Part shown: piece by piece, positions 1-6,114 of the stretch
How the letters are laid out: the number at the start of each line of letters is the position of its first letter
How positions within the stretch are numbered: position 1 is the first letter of the stretch
Made by a program: the position numbers and the translations under genes
IMG/VR virus record: IMGVR_UViG_3300042484_003148
Coordinates: 62,001-126,000 of that record
Strand: one strand, 5' to 3'
From: a virus
Length of the DNA: 64,000 bases
The notes under the pieces: generated by a model
Databases searched by the model: none
Seen by the model: only the letters and a program-made list of their open reading frames with translations
What the model was told of the DNA's origin: nothing

Positions 1-18
1 ATTTCGTAAATTAACCCT

Positions 19-237
19 TTAGTTGGTGTTATTAAGTTTGCTTGCATCTTTGTAAATGTATTTCTTGTATAAATAGACTAATAAACTTAGTATTGCTGCT
101 AGTATTAATAGTGCAGGTATAATACCTAGAGGTAATAAAATTATAAACCAATTATAGGTTATTATTTTGGTTAGTTTTAAATAAATCAACATTATTTGTA
201 GTTGACCTATTAGGATGTATAAGTAGTTGCGTGTCAT
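19..237 (-). CDS. Small membrane protein closing the microprotein operon
   Basis: A 72-aa protein, not recognised. After a short N-terminal hydrophobic stretch (about residues 5-17) there is a strong membrane segment around residues 30-56 (YNWFIILLPLGIIPALLIL), then a basic patch (YLYKKYIYK), so it is probably an inner-membrane protein with one or two spans. Its ATG overlaps the stop of the last microprotein ORF (ATGA, 234-237), so it is probably translationally coupled to the array. It does not have the MKLxI opening or the IYxR ending of the array family, so it is a neighbour and not a member. Confidence 0.7.
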   Translation of the reverse strand: MTRNYLYILIGQLQIMLIYLKLTKIITYNWFIILLPLGIIPALLILAAILSLLVYLYKKYIYKDASKLNNTN

Positions 238-359
238 TGTTTTAATATAATAATGTAGTTTATAAAGTGCATACTATAGTTTTGTTTGATTAAAATATGT
301 TTTATTAAGCTATCATTCAAAACGTTGCTCCAACTGTAATCAAATATATTAAGTTTCAT
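234..359 (-). CDS. MKL-family microprotein, 41 aa (array member 27)
   Basis: Opens MKLNIF and ends IIILKQ, a drifted form of the family ending. Last family member of the array. Its stop overlaps the start of the 72-aa membrane protein by ATGA, and its start overlaps the preceding ORF in the same way. Confidence 0.65.
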   Translation of the reverse strand: MKLNIFDYSWSNVLNDSLIKHILIKQNYSMHFINYIIILKQ

Positions 360-469
360 CTGTCGTAAATTATTAGTTTATTGTAATGTGTTTTTACAGT
401 TTTTATATAATTTAATTGTTTACCTGTATATATTACAAAATCAGTAAAAAGAAATATTTTAAGTTTCAT
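356..469 (-). CDS. MKL-family microprotein, 37 aa (array member 26)
   Basis: Opens MKLKIF, ends NKLIIYDR, a typical family C-terminus. ATGA overlaps at both ends. Function unknown. Confidence 0.7.
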   Translation of the reverse strand: MKLKIFLFTDFVIYTGKQLNYIKTVKTHYNKLIIYDR

Positions 470-582
470 CTTTTAATTAATAAAATTTCATTAGAATGAT
501 AACGTTTTTGTAAAACAAAAAACTCTGTTGTTAAATATTTAGGTACGTTATAATTAGGAATAACTTGGGTTTTAAGTTTCAT
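466..582 (-). CDS. MKL-family microprotein, 38 aa (array member 25)
   Basis: Opens MKLKTQV, ends NEILLIKR. ATGA overlaps at both ends. Function unknown. Confidence 0.7.
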   Translation of the reverse strand: MKLKTQVIPNYNVPKYLTTEFFVLQKRYHSNEILLIKR

Positions 583-698
583 CTTTCAAATATAATTAAT
601 TTATTATAACGGATTTTGTCAATAATATAATTTAAAGACTCATCATGTTTTACTGTAAAACCTTTGTAAGGTACTATATCTAGTATTTTAAGTTTCAT
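579..698 (-). CDS. MKL-family microprotein, 39 aa (array member 24)
   Basis: Opens MKLKIL, ends NKLIIFER. ATGA overlaps at both ends. A TATCTTTG box (703-710) lies 5 nt before its ATG inside the upstream ORF, with GTTG 19 nt further up, so an internal promoter giving an almost leaderless transcript is possible. Confidence 0.7.
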   Translation of the reverse strand: MKLKILDIVPYKGFTVKHDESLNYIIDKIRYNKLIIFER

Positions 699-829
699 CT
701 TACAAAGATATAAATAATATTTTTAGAAACAACGCATTTTAGTCTATTTCCGAAAATAATTCTTCCATTAACATTTTCTATGTAACCTGAATCTAAATTT
801 ATACCTGTTCTATTAAAGTCAAGTTTCAT
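695..829 (-). CDS. MKL-family microprotein, 44 aa (array member 23)
   Basis: Opens MKLDFN, ends IIYIFVR. ATGA overlaps at both ends. Glycine-containing body with hydrophobic stretches near residues 24-27 and 38-43. Confidence 0.7.
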   Translation of the reverse strand: MKLDFNRTGINLDSGYIENVNGRIIFGNRLKCVVSKNIIYIFVR

Positions 830-942
830 CTGTTATAAGTTCTTAATGCGTTATAACGTTTAAAATAAATTACAGCAATTAATGTACTAGATGTAAATTT
901 AACCCAATTTGTACTTTGAGTATTAAATATTTTAAGTTTCAT
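826..942 (-). CDS. MKL-family microprotein, 38 aa (array member 22)
   Basis: Opens MKLKIF, ends NALRTYNR. ATGA overlaps at both ends. Function unknown. Confidence 0.7.
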   Translation of the reverse strand: MKLKIFNTQSTNWVKFTSSTLIAVIYFKRYNALRTYNR

Positions 943-1070
943 CTGTAAGTTAAATATAATGAATCAGTTTTAAATGTGGTCCATACATCTTTTTTGATTA
1001 ACAAGTTAAATGCTAATGTATAATATTCTTTTTTATTATTCTTTGAATCTGGATTTATCTTAAGTTTCAT
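939..1070 (-). CDS. MKL-family microprotein, 43 aa (array member 21)
   Basis: Opens MKLKIN, ends SLYLTYR. Lysine-rich near residues 10-14. ATGA overlaps at both ends. Confidence 0.7.
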   Translation of the reverse strand: MKLKINPDSKNNKKEYYTLAFNLLIKKDVWTTFKTDSLYLTYR

Positions 1071-1180
1071 ACCCTTCGATGAATTAATAGTTTGTTAGAA
1101 CGTTTATCTTTACGTTGAACATGAATATCAATAATAAATTCAAGAAAATTAATAGGAAATATAGTTCTTTTAAGTTTCAT
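1067..1180 (-). CDS. MKL-family microprotein, 37 aa (array member 20)
   Basis: Opens MKLKRT, ends NKLLIHRRV: the family C-terminus plus one extra residue before the overlapping stop (GTATGA). Strongly basic. Confidence 0.7.
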   Translation of the reverse strand: MKLKRTIFPINFLEFIIDIHVQRKDKRSNKLLIHRRV

Positions 1181-1311
1181 CTTTGGTAAATTCTTATTTT
1201 ATTATTCCATGTTTTGTTATGTAGTTTACCAGATAAACCTTTTGTTAGTAAATCAAAACTAGTTGTCTCGTTATAATTTAAATCACTTAAATTTAATATT
1301 AGAAGTTTCAT
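1177..1311 (-). CDS. MKL-family microprotein, 44 aa (array member 19)
   Basis: First member after the exonuclease gene, starting 5 nt past its stop. Opens MKLLIL, ends NKIRIYQR. ATGA overlap with the next member. Confidence 0.7.
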   Translation of the reverse strand: MKLLILNLSDLNYNETTSFDLLTKGLSGKLHNKTWNNKIRIYQR

Positions 1312-1315
1312 CTTT

Positions 1316-2380
1316 TTAAACTTTTTTACTAAATGACTTTTCTTTCAAAATCGTAGCGTAGAATGGTTCACAGAAACTCTTTAAACTACCATTCCAATGC
1401 TGCATGAAACCAATTTCGTCAAATATTCTAATTAAATTACGTGAACCTCTATTTTCTTCATCTAAAGGTAGTTCACAAGCTTCTTTTAAGTTGTGAATAT
1501 CATTTTTGGTAACAAAAGGTTCCAATAAATTAATTATTTTATAGTTGTTTTCGTATAGTGATATACCTAACTCTTCGTCTTGTCCATTAATACCGTATTT
1601 AATGTTATCTAGTACTAATAAAGGTTTCTTTTTGGTTAAAGTGCGTTCATTAATTAATTCCTCAGTTCTTTCAAGTATAAACTTAATATCTATCGCTTGT
1701 GTTTTTATCTCAGGAAATAACTTAATTAGTGTGTCTTCACCTAATCCTTTTACACCATATATATTATCACTAGTATCACCACAAAATGTCTTAACAATAG
1801 CTAAGTTTTTGTAATAATGTTTGAAAAATAAATGATAATTATCTTTACATATTAAACTCTTTTTAGAAGCTAAATAAACTTTAATTGTATCAGAATATTG
1901 TAATAACTGTAATAAATCGACATCACCAGTATAAACAGTGATTTTTTCATCTTCATGGTATTGTTTACAATACACAGAAATTAAATCATCAGCTTCAATT
2001 TCATCATGTGCCATTACTTGTCTAATGAATAACTCTTCCAATATATTTTGTAAACATATCTTGGTTCTTAATAAGGATTCTTTGTTTGCTTCCTCTTTAC
2101 GAATATCTTTTTCATCAAGAATTATTTTGGTAGTAAAAGATTTATGCATCCTGGTTGCTTTATAGTTACCTACTAAGTTGTTTCTTAGTTTACCATTATT
2201 CTGACCATCCCAAACAAAAACAATCTTGTTTGCTGCTAATTGTTTAGCCAAGGTTCTTAATGTAATTAAAGATAATAAAACACCAGATATATTTCCAAAT
2301 TCTGGAGTATAATGATTTCCGTTCACAGCGTGAGAACGTTTATATAATGATGAAGCATCTACTAGTAATGTGTGTCGCAT
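1316..2380 (-). CDS. 5'-3' exonuclease / RNase H-like flap nuclease (T4 Rnh type)
   Basis: A 354-aa FEN/PIN-like nuclease that would remove RNA primers and 5' flaps during lagging-strand synthesis. Seen: N-terminal LLVDAS (Asp8), VWDGQ near residue 57, the acidic EIEADDL helix, TGDVDLLQLL and CGDTSDNIYGVKGLGEDT, which are the successive metal-binding clusters and helix-hairpin-helix of the family. Length fits T4 RNase H and the exonuclease part of PolA. It sits inside the microprotein array, 3 nt after the stop of member 18 and 5 nt before member 19, so it is probably co-transcribed with them. Confidence 0.9.
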   Translation of the reverse strand: MRHTLLVDASSLYKRSHAVNGNHYTPEFGNISGVLLSLITLRTLAKQLAANKIVFVWDGQNNGKLRNNLVGNYKATRMHKSFTTKIILDEKDIRKEEANKESLLRTKICLQNILEELFIRQVMAHDEIEADDLISVYCKQYHEDEKITVYTGDVDLLQLLQYSDTIKVYLASKKSLICKDNYHLFFKHYYKNLAIVKTFCGDTSDNIYGVKGLGEDTLIKLFPEIKTQAIDIKFILERTEELINERTLTKKKPLLVLDNIKYGINGQDEELGISLYENNYKIINLLEPFVTKNDIHNLKEACELPLDEENRGSRNLIRIFDEIGFMQHWNGSLKSFCEPFYATILKEKSFSKKV

Positions 2381-2383
2381 AGG

Positions 2384-2512
2384 TTATTTGTTAAATGTAA
2401 ATAATTTATTTGTTTCTGAGAATTCTATCTTAAGTTTACCGTTTAAGAAACTGTTACCAATATGTGTTTCTTTGAAATTCTTGTAAGTTATCTGAATTAA
2501 TTCAAGTTTCAT
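2384..2512 (-). CDS. MKL-family microprotein, 42 aa (array member 18)
   Basis: Opens MKLELI, ends KLFTFNK. Ends with TAA rather than an ATGA overlap, because the exonuclease gene follows after 3 nt. Its own start overlaps member 17. Confidence 0.7.
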   Translation of the reverse strand: MKLELIQITYKNFKETHIGNSFLNGKLKIEFSETNKLFTFNK

Positions 2513-2616
2513 CTTTTGTAAGTAAGAATAAAGTTGTAACTTTGATGGTGTAAGTCATCCTCTAGTTCATCTAAAGTGAATTTGATGTGTGTATTTTCTG
2601 TTATAGTTAATTTCAT
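2509..2616 (-). CDS. MKL-family microprotein, 35 aa (array member 17)
   Basis: Opens MKLTIT, ends NFILTYKR. Acidic centre (DELEDD). ATGA overlaps at both ends. Confidence 0.7.
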   Translation of the reverse strand: MKLTITENTHIKFTLDELEDDLHHQSYNFILTYKR

Positions 2617-2717
2617 CTTCTGTATAAAATTAAAGTATTATAAAACTCATAATTAATATCATCTTGTAAATCAGCTAATATAAAAGACATATTGTAAGTC
2701 TGTTTTTTAAGTTTCAT
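2613..2717 (-). CDS. MKL-family microprotein, 34 aa (array member 16)
   Basis: Opens MKLKKQ, ends NTLILYRR. Contains ADLQDDI, resembling DELEDD of member 17. ATGA overlaps at both ends. Confidence 0.7.
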   Translation of the reverse strand: MKLKKQTYNMSFILADLQDDINYEFYNTLILYRR

Positions 2718-2824
2718 CTTTTATAAATTATAATTTTATTGCTTCTCTTATCACGAATATCTTCAATTAACTGTAATTCATTGAATGAGAAGAATATATA
2801 CCAATCACTTATATCAAGTTTCAT
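2714..2824 (-). CDS. MKL-family microprotein, 36 aa (array member 15)
   Basis: Opens MKLDISDWYIFFSF, contains NELQLIED, ends NKIIIYKR. Same length as member 14 and clearly its recent duplicate, matching along the whole chain. ATGA overlaps at both ends. Confidence 0.75.
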   Translation of the reverse strand: MKLDISDWYIFFSFNELQLIEDIRDKRSNKIIIYKR

Positions 2825-2931
2825 CTTTTATAAATTATAATTCTATTAAACCTATCATTTTCAAAATCTTCAATAAATTGTAATTCACTAAAAGTGAACA
2901 TTATATAGAAATTACTAACGTTGAGTTTCAT
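2821..2931 (-). CDS. MKL-family microprotein, 36 aa (array member 14)
   Basis: Opens MKLNVSNFYIMFTF, contains SELQFIED, ends NRIIIYKR. Tandem paralogue of member 15. The duplication is visible at both DNA and protein level. Confidence 0.75.
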   Translation of the reverse strand: MKLNVSNFYIMFTFSELQFIEDFENDRFNRIIIYKR

Positions 2932-2934
2932 CTT

Positions 2935-3057
2935 TTAAAGATTGTTAAGTTGTCTTTGGTAAATTATTAATCTGTTATAATATATGATATTAATATCGTC
3001 ATAAATCTGGCGAACACTGAAGTCAATTAATACAAAAGGTACTATTTTTAGTTTCAT
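2935..3057 (-). CDS. MKL-family microprotein, 40 aa (array member 13)
   Basis: Opens MKLKIVP, reaches the family motif RLIIYQR and then runs on five residues (QLNNL) to a TAA. Its ATG lies 5 nt after a TATCTTTG box, so it may be read from an internal promoter with almost no leader. Confidence 0.65.
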   Translation of the reverse strand: MKLKIVPFVLIDFSVRQIYDDINIIYYNRLIIYQRQLNNL

Positions 3058-3061
3058 CGTA

Positions 3062-3092
3062 CAAAGATAATAATTTTTATTTATAAAACAAG
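3062..3092 (-). promoter_or_regulatory. Internal array promoter (CTTG-N19-TATCTTTG)
   Basis: On the minus strand TATCTTTG (3062-3069) is preceded after 19 nt by CTTG (3089-3092), matching the Bacteroidota -33/-7 layout. It falls in the decayed slot and would start RNA at or just before the ATG of member 13. Confidence 0.45.
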
Positions 3093-3098
3093 TTTCAT
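3081..3098 (-). pseudogene. Decayed array member (5-codon stub)
   Basis: An intact junction box is followed by MKLVL and a stop. The remaining about 24 nt before the next member hold no family sequence but do contain an internal promoter. Best read as a remnant of a deleted member. Confidence 0.5.
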
Positions 3099-3238
3099 CT
3101 TTTGTAAATTGATAAAACGTTAATATAATATTCTTTATGTTGTACTGTGTGGTAAATATTTACCTCTGACTGGAAATCAATATTATTAGTGAATCTTACT
3201 GAAACGAAACTTGACATATTATTTATGTTAAGTTTCAT
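3095..3238 (-). CDS. MKL-family microprotein, 47 aa (array member 11)
   Basis: Opens MKLNIN, ends NVLSIYKR. ATGA overlap with the stub downstream and with member 10 upstream. Confidence 0.7.
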   Translation of the reverse strand: MKLNINNMSSFVSVRFTNNIDFQSEVNIYHTVQHKEYYINVLSIYKR

Positions 3239-3351
3239 CTTTTGTAAATTGAAATTTGATTACTATTATTAATAACATCAATTAGTTCTATTTCTAACCA
3301 TTCAACGTTGAATTTAATTTCTTTGGTTATTTTGTTTATATATAACATCAT
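3235..3351 (-). CDS. MKL-family microprotein, 38 aa (array member 10)
   Basis: Starts with two adjacent ATGs (MMLYIN). The first is used for the ATGA overlap with member 9. Ends NQISIYKR. Confidence 0.65.
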   Translation of the reverse strand: MMLYINKITKEIKFNVEWLEIELIDVINNSNQISIYKR

Positions 3352-3461
3352 CTTCGGTATATTACTAATAAATTATGTAACGTTGTTGGTGGATTTCCTA
3401 AATCAACTACTCTAAATTTAGGTTGTAAGTAAAATGTGTAATCGTGAATATCTAATTTCAT
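3348..3461 (-). CDS. MKL-family microprotein, 37 aa (array member 9)
   Basis: Opens MKLDIHD, contains VVDLGNPPTT, ends NLLVIYRR. ATGA overlaps at both ends. Confidence 0.7.
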   Translation of the reverse strand: MKLDIHDYTFYLQPKFRVVDLGNPPTTLHNLLVIYRR

Positions 3462-3595
3462 CTCAAATAAATTGTTATTTCGTTTAGAAAAACCGACATG
3501 TCTCTTTGTTTATTTTCAACAAGATGTACGTAAGCAGTGGATAAACAAAAATGTTCATAAGTGTATTTAGCTATGTTGTCTATTATTAATTTCAT
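3458..3595 (-). CDS. MKL-family microprotein, 45 aa (array member 8)
   Basis: Opens MKLIIDN, contains YVHLVEN, ends FLNEITIYLR. Paralogue of member 7 (YKHLVQD, FINEITIYQR). ATGA overlaps at both ends. Confidence 0.75.
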   Translation of the reverse strand: MKLIIDNIAKYTYEHFCLSTAYVHLVENKQRDMSVFLNEITIYLR

Positions 3596-3720
3596 CTTTG
3601 GTAAATTGTTATTTCGTTAATAAATCCTCTAAGATTTCTACATTCATCCTGTACAAGATGTTTATAAACTTTGCTGTAACTGAACGGTTTATTTGTATAT
3701 TTATCTATAATTATTTTCAT
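3592..3720 (-). CDS. MKL-family microprotein, 42 aa (array member 7)
   Basis: Opens MKIIIDK, contains YKHLVQDE, ends GFINEITIYQR. Adjacent paralogue of member 8. ATGA overlaps at both ends. Confidence 0.75.
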   Translation of the reverse strand: MKIIIDKYTNKPFSYSKVYKHLVQDECRNLRGFINEITIYQR

Positions 3721-3860
3721 CTTTTGTAAATTGTTAGTTCATTTAGAAGTAGCTCAAGATATTTATTGTTTGTTTTTAATTTACGAAAAACATTACTTCC
3801 GCTGAAATTTATTATTTTATCACTATAAAATAATTTTCTTGTTTCTATTTTAAGTTTCAT
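3717..3860 (-). CDS. MKL-family microprotein, 47 aa (array member 6)
   Basis: Opens MKLKIE, ends LLLNELTIYKR, the same ending as members 7 and 8 (NEITIYxR), so these three look like a sub-family. ATGA overlaps at both ends. Confidence 0.75.
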   Translation of the reverse strand: MKLKIETRKLFYSDKIINFSGSNVFRKLKTNNKYLELLLNELTIYKR

Positions 3861-4000
3861 CTTTGGTAGATTTTTATCGTATTACAATGATATTTTATAT
3901 TAACAAGGGAGTAGTATTGTTCAGTTAATAACATAACTATAATATTAATTTTGTTATTGGTAAATTTAAAATTTTGAGTTGAATGTATTTTAAGTTTCAT
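3857..4000 (-). CDS. MKL-family microprotein, 47 aa (array member 5)
   Basis: Opens MKLKIH, ends NTIKIYQR. ATGA overlaps at both ends. Confidence 0.7.
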   Translation of the reverse strand: MKLKIHSTQNFKFTNNKINIIVMLLTEQYYSLVNIKYHCNTIKIYQR

Positions 4001-4119
4001 GTTCTAAATAAAATAAATACACGATTTATTTCCATAACTGTCGGATTTAAATCAAAGTTAGGGTTAAATATAGTTTGTTGTATATATACAGTTGTTAGGT
4101 TAGATATTTTAAGTTTCAT
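3997..4119 (-). CDS. MKL-family microprotein, 40 aa (array member 4)
   Basis: Opens MKLKIS, ends VFILFRT; the overlap is ACATGA, so the last codon is Thr instead of Arg. ATGA overlaps at both ends. Confidence 0.7.
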   Translation of the reverse strand: MKLKISNLTTVYIQQTIFNPNFDLNPTVMEINRVFILFRT

Positions 4120-4247
4120 CTTTTGTAAGTTGTTAGTTGATTATTGTACCAATCAATTAGTATGCCTTTTGGTCCTTTTAATGTTTTATACAAATCACTA
4201 TACTTAAAATCTATGTTTGCTTGATTTTTAAATATCTTAAGTTTCAT
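4116..4247 (-). CDS. MKL-family microprotein, 43 aa (array member 3)
   Basis: Opens MKLKIF, ends NQLTTYKR. ATGA overlaps at both ends. Confidence 0.7.
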   Translation of the reverse strand: MKLKIFKNQANIDFKYSDLYKTLKGPKGILIDWYNNQLTTYKR

Positions 4248-4348
4248 CTTATATAAATCCTTAGTTCTATAAAATCATAATCTTCTCTAGAATTTAAATC
4301 AGTTATATCAAATTCAGGTAACTGATAATAATGTATTTTTAATTTCAT
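4244..4348 (-). CDS. MKL-family microprotein, 34 aa (array member 2)
   Basis: Opens MKLKIHYY, ends LRIYIR. Starts 6 nt after the stop of member 1 and overlaps member 3 by ATGA. Confidence 0.7.
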   Translation of the reverse strand: MKLKIHYYQLPEFDITDLNSREDYDFIELRIYIR

Positions 4349-4354
4349 CTTTTG

Positions 4355-4486
4355 TTATCTTTTGAATATTGATATATAATTAATAGACTCGATTACATTG
4401 ACCATTTTTATTTGATGAAAAATTAATCTGTATCTCATCGTTTTATTGAAATTTAAAGCTGTGTTTTTGTTTATACCTAGTTTCAT
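4355..4486 (-). CDS. MKL-family microprotein, 43 aa (array member 1)
   Basis: The open frame extends upstream to 4567, but the internal ATG at 4486 is preferred. It gives the family start MKLGIN and lies about 17 nt after the probable transcription start of the TATCTTTG promoter. Ends ISIFKR then TAA. Confidence 0.7.
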   Translation of the reverse strand: MKLGINKNTALNFNKTMRYRLIFHQIKMVNVIESINYISIFKR

Positions 4487-4509
4487 AGATGTTCCCATAT
4501 TGTTGAACG

Positions 4510-4540
4510 CAAAGATAGTTTTTATTTTTGAGAAATAAAA
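4510..4540 (-). promoter_or_regulatory. Main promoter of the microprotein array
   Basis: TATCTTTG (4510-4517, minus strand) matches the Bacteroidota -7 box TAnnTTTG. The -33 position (4537-4540) reads TTTT, a one-base variant. It lies just ahead of the first array gene, and no other candidate is seen between it and the endonuclease gene. Confidence 0.5.
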
Positions 4541-4573
4541 ATGTCCGTTAATTATTTTAACGAACAAGGGTTT

Positions 4574-6055
4574 TTAGATTATGTTTTGTTGTTTTAGAAA
4601 TTCGGTTAACTTTTTTTCGACATCTTCGTTATATCGAATACGAAGTAAGGGTATGTTGTTGGTTAGGCAATATTCGTTTTTGATTTGGTCACGTTGTTTA
4701 ATAGTGTTGAATGTTTCTTCACCACCGAAATAATTAATAGGTTGAAAGTGTTGTTTACCATCATATTCTATTAAAATATTGTGTTCAGTTAAATAAAAAT
4801 CAAACGGTAATTCTCTTTTATGAACACATCCAAAAAATTTCTTTTCTATTTCAAAATTTATATTATGTTCAGTTAAAATCTCACTTATCCTAGTTTCACC
4901 TTTTGATGCCACACATTTTGAACAGCCACCACTTGCACTTAAATGTGTATTTGCTGAAATTTCAAAATCACCGTGTTCTTCGCATGTAATAATTACTTTA
5001 TTTTTTGAAAGTGTATAATTAGTTTTACTATAATTATATTTATTACCATGTATTTCTTTAGCTTTTTGAATAAATTCATCGTTTGTTAACCTATTCCCTT
5101 CATCTGCGCACATTTTACAACCCCCACCTAGTAGGTGAGTATTTGGAATTTGTTCAAATTCACCATGAACTTTACATTTTATGGTAACTTTTTGTTTATT
5201 ATGTTTGTAATCTACTAAACTATAGTCGTATTTATCACCATGTATTTTTTTGGCTTTTTCTATAAAACGTTCAGTATTGTTGTAATGTGTATTACATTTT
5301 TTACAACCTATTTTTTCATTTAAAAAACTACTTTTTAAAATCATGAAAGGACCATGTTCTTTGCAAATGATTTTAATTTTATCTTTTTTAGTACCATGTA
5401 CAGTTTCATCGTAAATATATTTATCACCATGAACTTCCATTGCTCTTTTAATAAATTCTTCACCAGTAATTGATAGTTTTTCTCTGGAACAACGTTCACA
5501 ATCACATAATAGGTGACTTGATGGTGTTGTTTTAAATAACCCGTGTTTATCACATCTTAATTCTATGTGACTTTTCATGTTAATAAAATTTATATTGTCA
5601 TAATTAAATTTTTCACCATGAACTTCTTTAGCTTTTTGAATAAATTCTTCTTTAGTTATTGTATGATTTGAACATTTTTTACAACCTGTTGAGTTTATAT
5701 GGTTGGTAGGTCTTTGTTCAAAATATTCACCACATGAATTACATTTTATTTTAATTTTAGTATCAGCGTTTATATATTCGCTTTCACTGTAATCGTATTT
5801 ATCACCATGTTTTTCTTTAAAAACTTCCTTAAAATTGTCTTTATTAACACTATATTTTGGTCCACAACTTGGACATGTTAAATTTTTACGTATCTTAGAT
5901 GCTTTATTTAAAGTAAATGGTCCGTGAACTTTACATGTTATAGTAACAGGGTCGTTATTACTGATATATTTGGTGAGTTCGTAAGTATAATTTTCACCAT
6001 GTATTTTCTTGCATTGTTCAATATACTGTTCGTTGGTTAAGTTTTTAGCGTTCAT
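4574..6055 (-). CDS. Free-standing homing-type endonuclease with six zinc-ribbon repeats and a Vsr-like nuclease domain
   Basis: 493 aa. Six tandem units of about 57 residues run from residue 8 to about 385. Each carries F-x-K-A-K-x-x-HG-x-K-Y-x-Y and then C-x-x-HG-x-F...H-(L/I)...GC-x-x-C, probably zinc-binding DNA-recognition ribbons (DUF723-type). The C-terminal about 100 residues contain LPFDFYL, LIEYDGKQHF, FNTIKQRDQIKNEYC and LLRIRY, the PD-(D/E)XK/Vsr-like core of the EDxHD homing-nuclease type. It lies directly behind the replicative helicase, a common landing place for free-standing homing nucleases. Close paralogue at 36495-37781. Specificity unknown. Confidence 0.8.
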   Translation of the reverse strand: MNAKNLTNEQYIEQCKKIHGENYTYELTKYISNNDPVTITCKVHGPFTLNKASKIRKNLTCPSCGPKYSVNKDNFKEVFKEKHGDKYDYSESEYINADTKIKIKCNSCGEYFEQRPTNHINSTGCKKCSNHTITKEEFIQKAKEVHGEKFNYDNINFINMKSHIELRCDKHGLFKTTPSSHLLCDCERCSREKLSITGEEFIKRAMEVHGDKYIYDETVHGTKKDKIKIICKEHGPFMILKSSFLNEKIGCKKCNTHYNNTERFIEKAKKIHGDKYDYSLVDYKHNKQKVTIKCKVHGEFEQIPNTHLLGGGCKMCADEGNRLTNDEFIQKAKEIHGNKYNYSKTNYTLSKNKVIITCEEHGDFEISANTHLSASGGCSKCVASKGETRISEILTEHNINFEIEKKFFGCVHKRELPFDFYLTEHNILIEYDGKQHFQPINYFGGEETFNTIKQRDQIKNEYCLTNNIPLLRIRYNEDVEKKLTEFLKQQNII

Positions 6056-6089
6056 AAATAAAAGATGAGGAGGTATTGTTAACCTCCTC
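6056..6089 (-). terminator. Rho-independent terminator after the helicase gene
   Basis: GAGGAGGT/ACCTCCTC 8-bp stem with a 7-nt loop, followed on the minus strand by a T-rich tract (TCTTTTATTT). It separates helicase transcripts from the endonuclease gene. Confidence 0.75.
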
Positions 6090-6114
6090 TGAAAGTAAAT
6101 AGTTTGTTTTGTAA

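Larger units (their letters stand above)
234..4486 (-). repeat. Tandem array of overlapping microprotein ORFs (MKLxI...IYxR family)
   Basis: Seen directly: on the minus strand an AAAGATGAAACTTAAAATA-like box recurs about every 105-145 nt. It is the junction between consecutive ORFs. The end of one ORF (TTTACAAAAGATGA, reading IYKR-stop) overlaps the start of the next (ATGAAACTT, reading MKL) by the four bases ATGA. This gives 26 complete ORFs of 34-47 aa plus one 5-codon stub, interrupted only by the 5'-3' exonuclease gene (1316-2380). The bodies differ, but all tend to start MKL(K/D/N)I and end (L/I)xI(Y/F)xR. Inference: a birth-and-death multigene family, probably small beta-rich proteins. 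Function unknown. Confidence 0.85.

Noticed and set aside
1545-2165. Plus-strand ORFs within the exonuclease gene
   Set aside because: Antisense shadows; Ser/Ile/Leu-rich translations with no motifs, whereas the minus strand encodes a clear nuclease.
3983-4207. 74-aa plus-strand ORF over the array
   Set aside because: Lies antisense to three coupled microprotein ORFs and has no supporting start region.
300-4350. CRISPR array: regularly spaced AAGTTTCATCTT-like repeats
   Set aside because: Spacing is irregular (about 105-145 nt) and the repeat is variable. It coincides exactly with start/stop codons of consecutive ORFs in the correct fr​ame, and no cas genes are present.
4487-4567. N-terminal extension of array member 1 to 4567
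   Set aside because: Would start before the promoter-proximal ATG and lacks the family start; the TATCTTTG box lies inside it.
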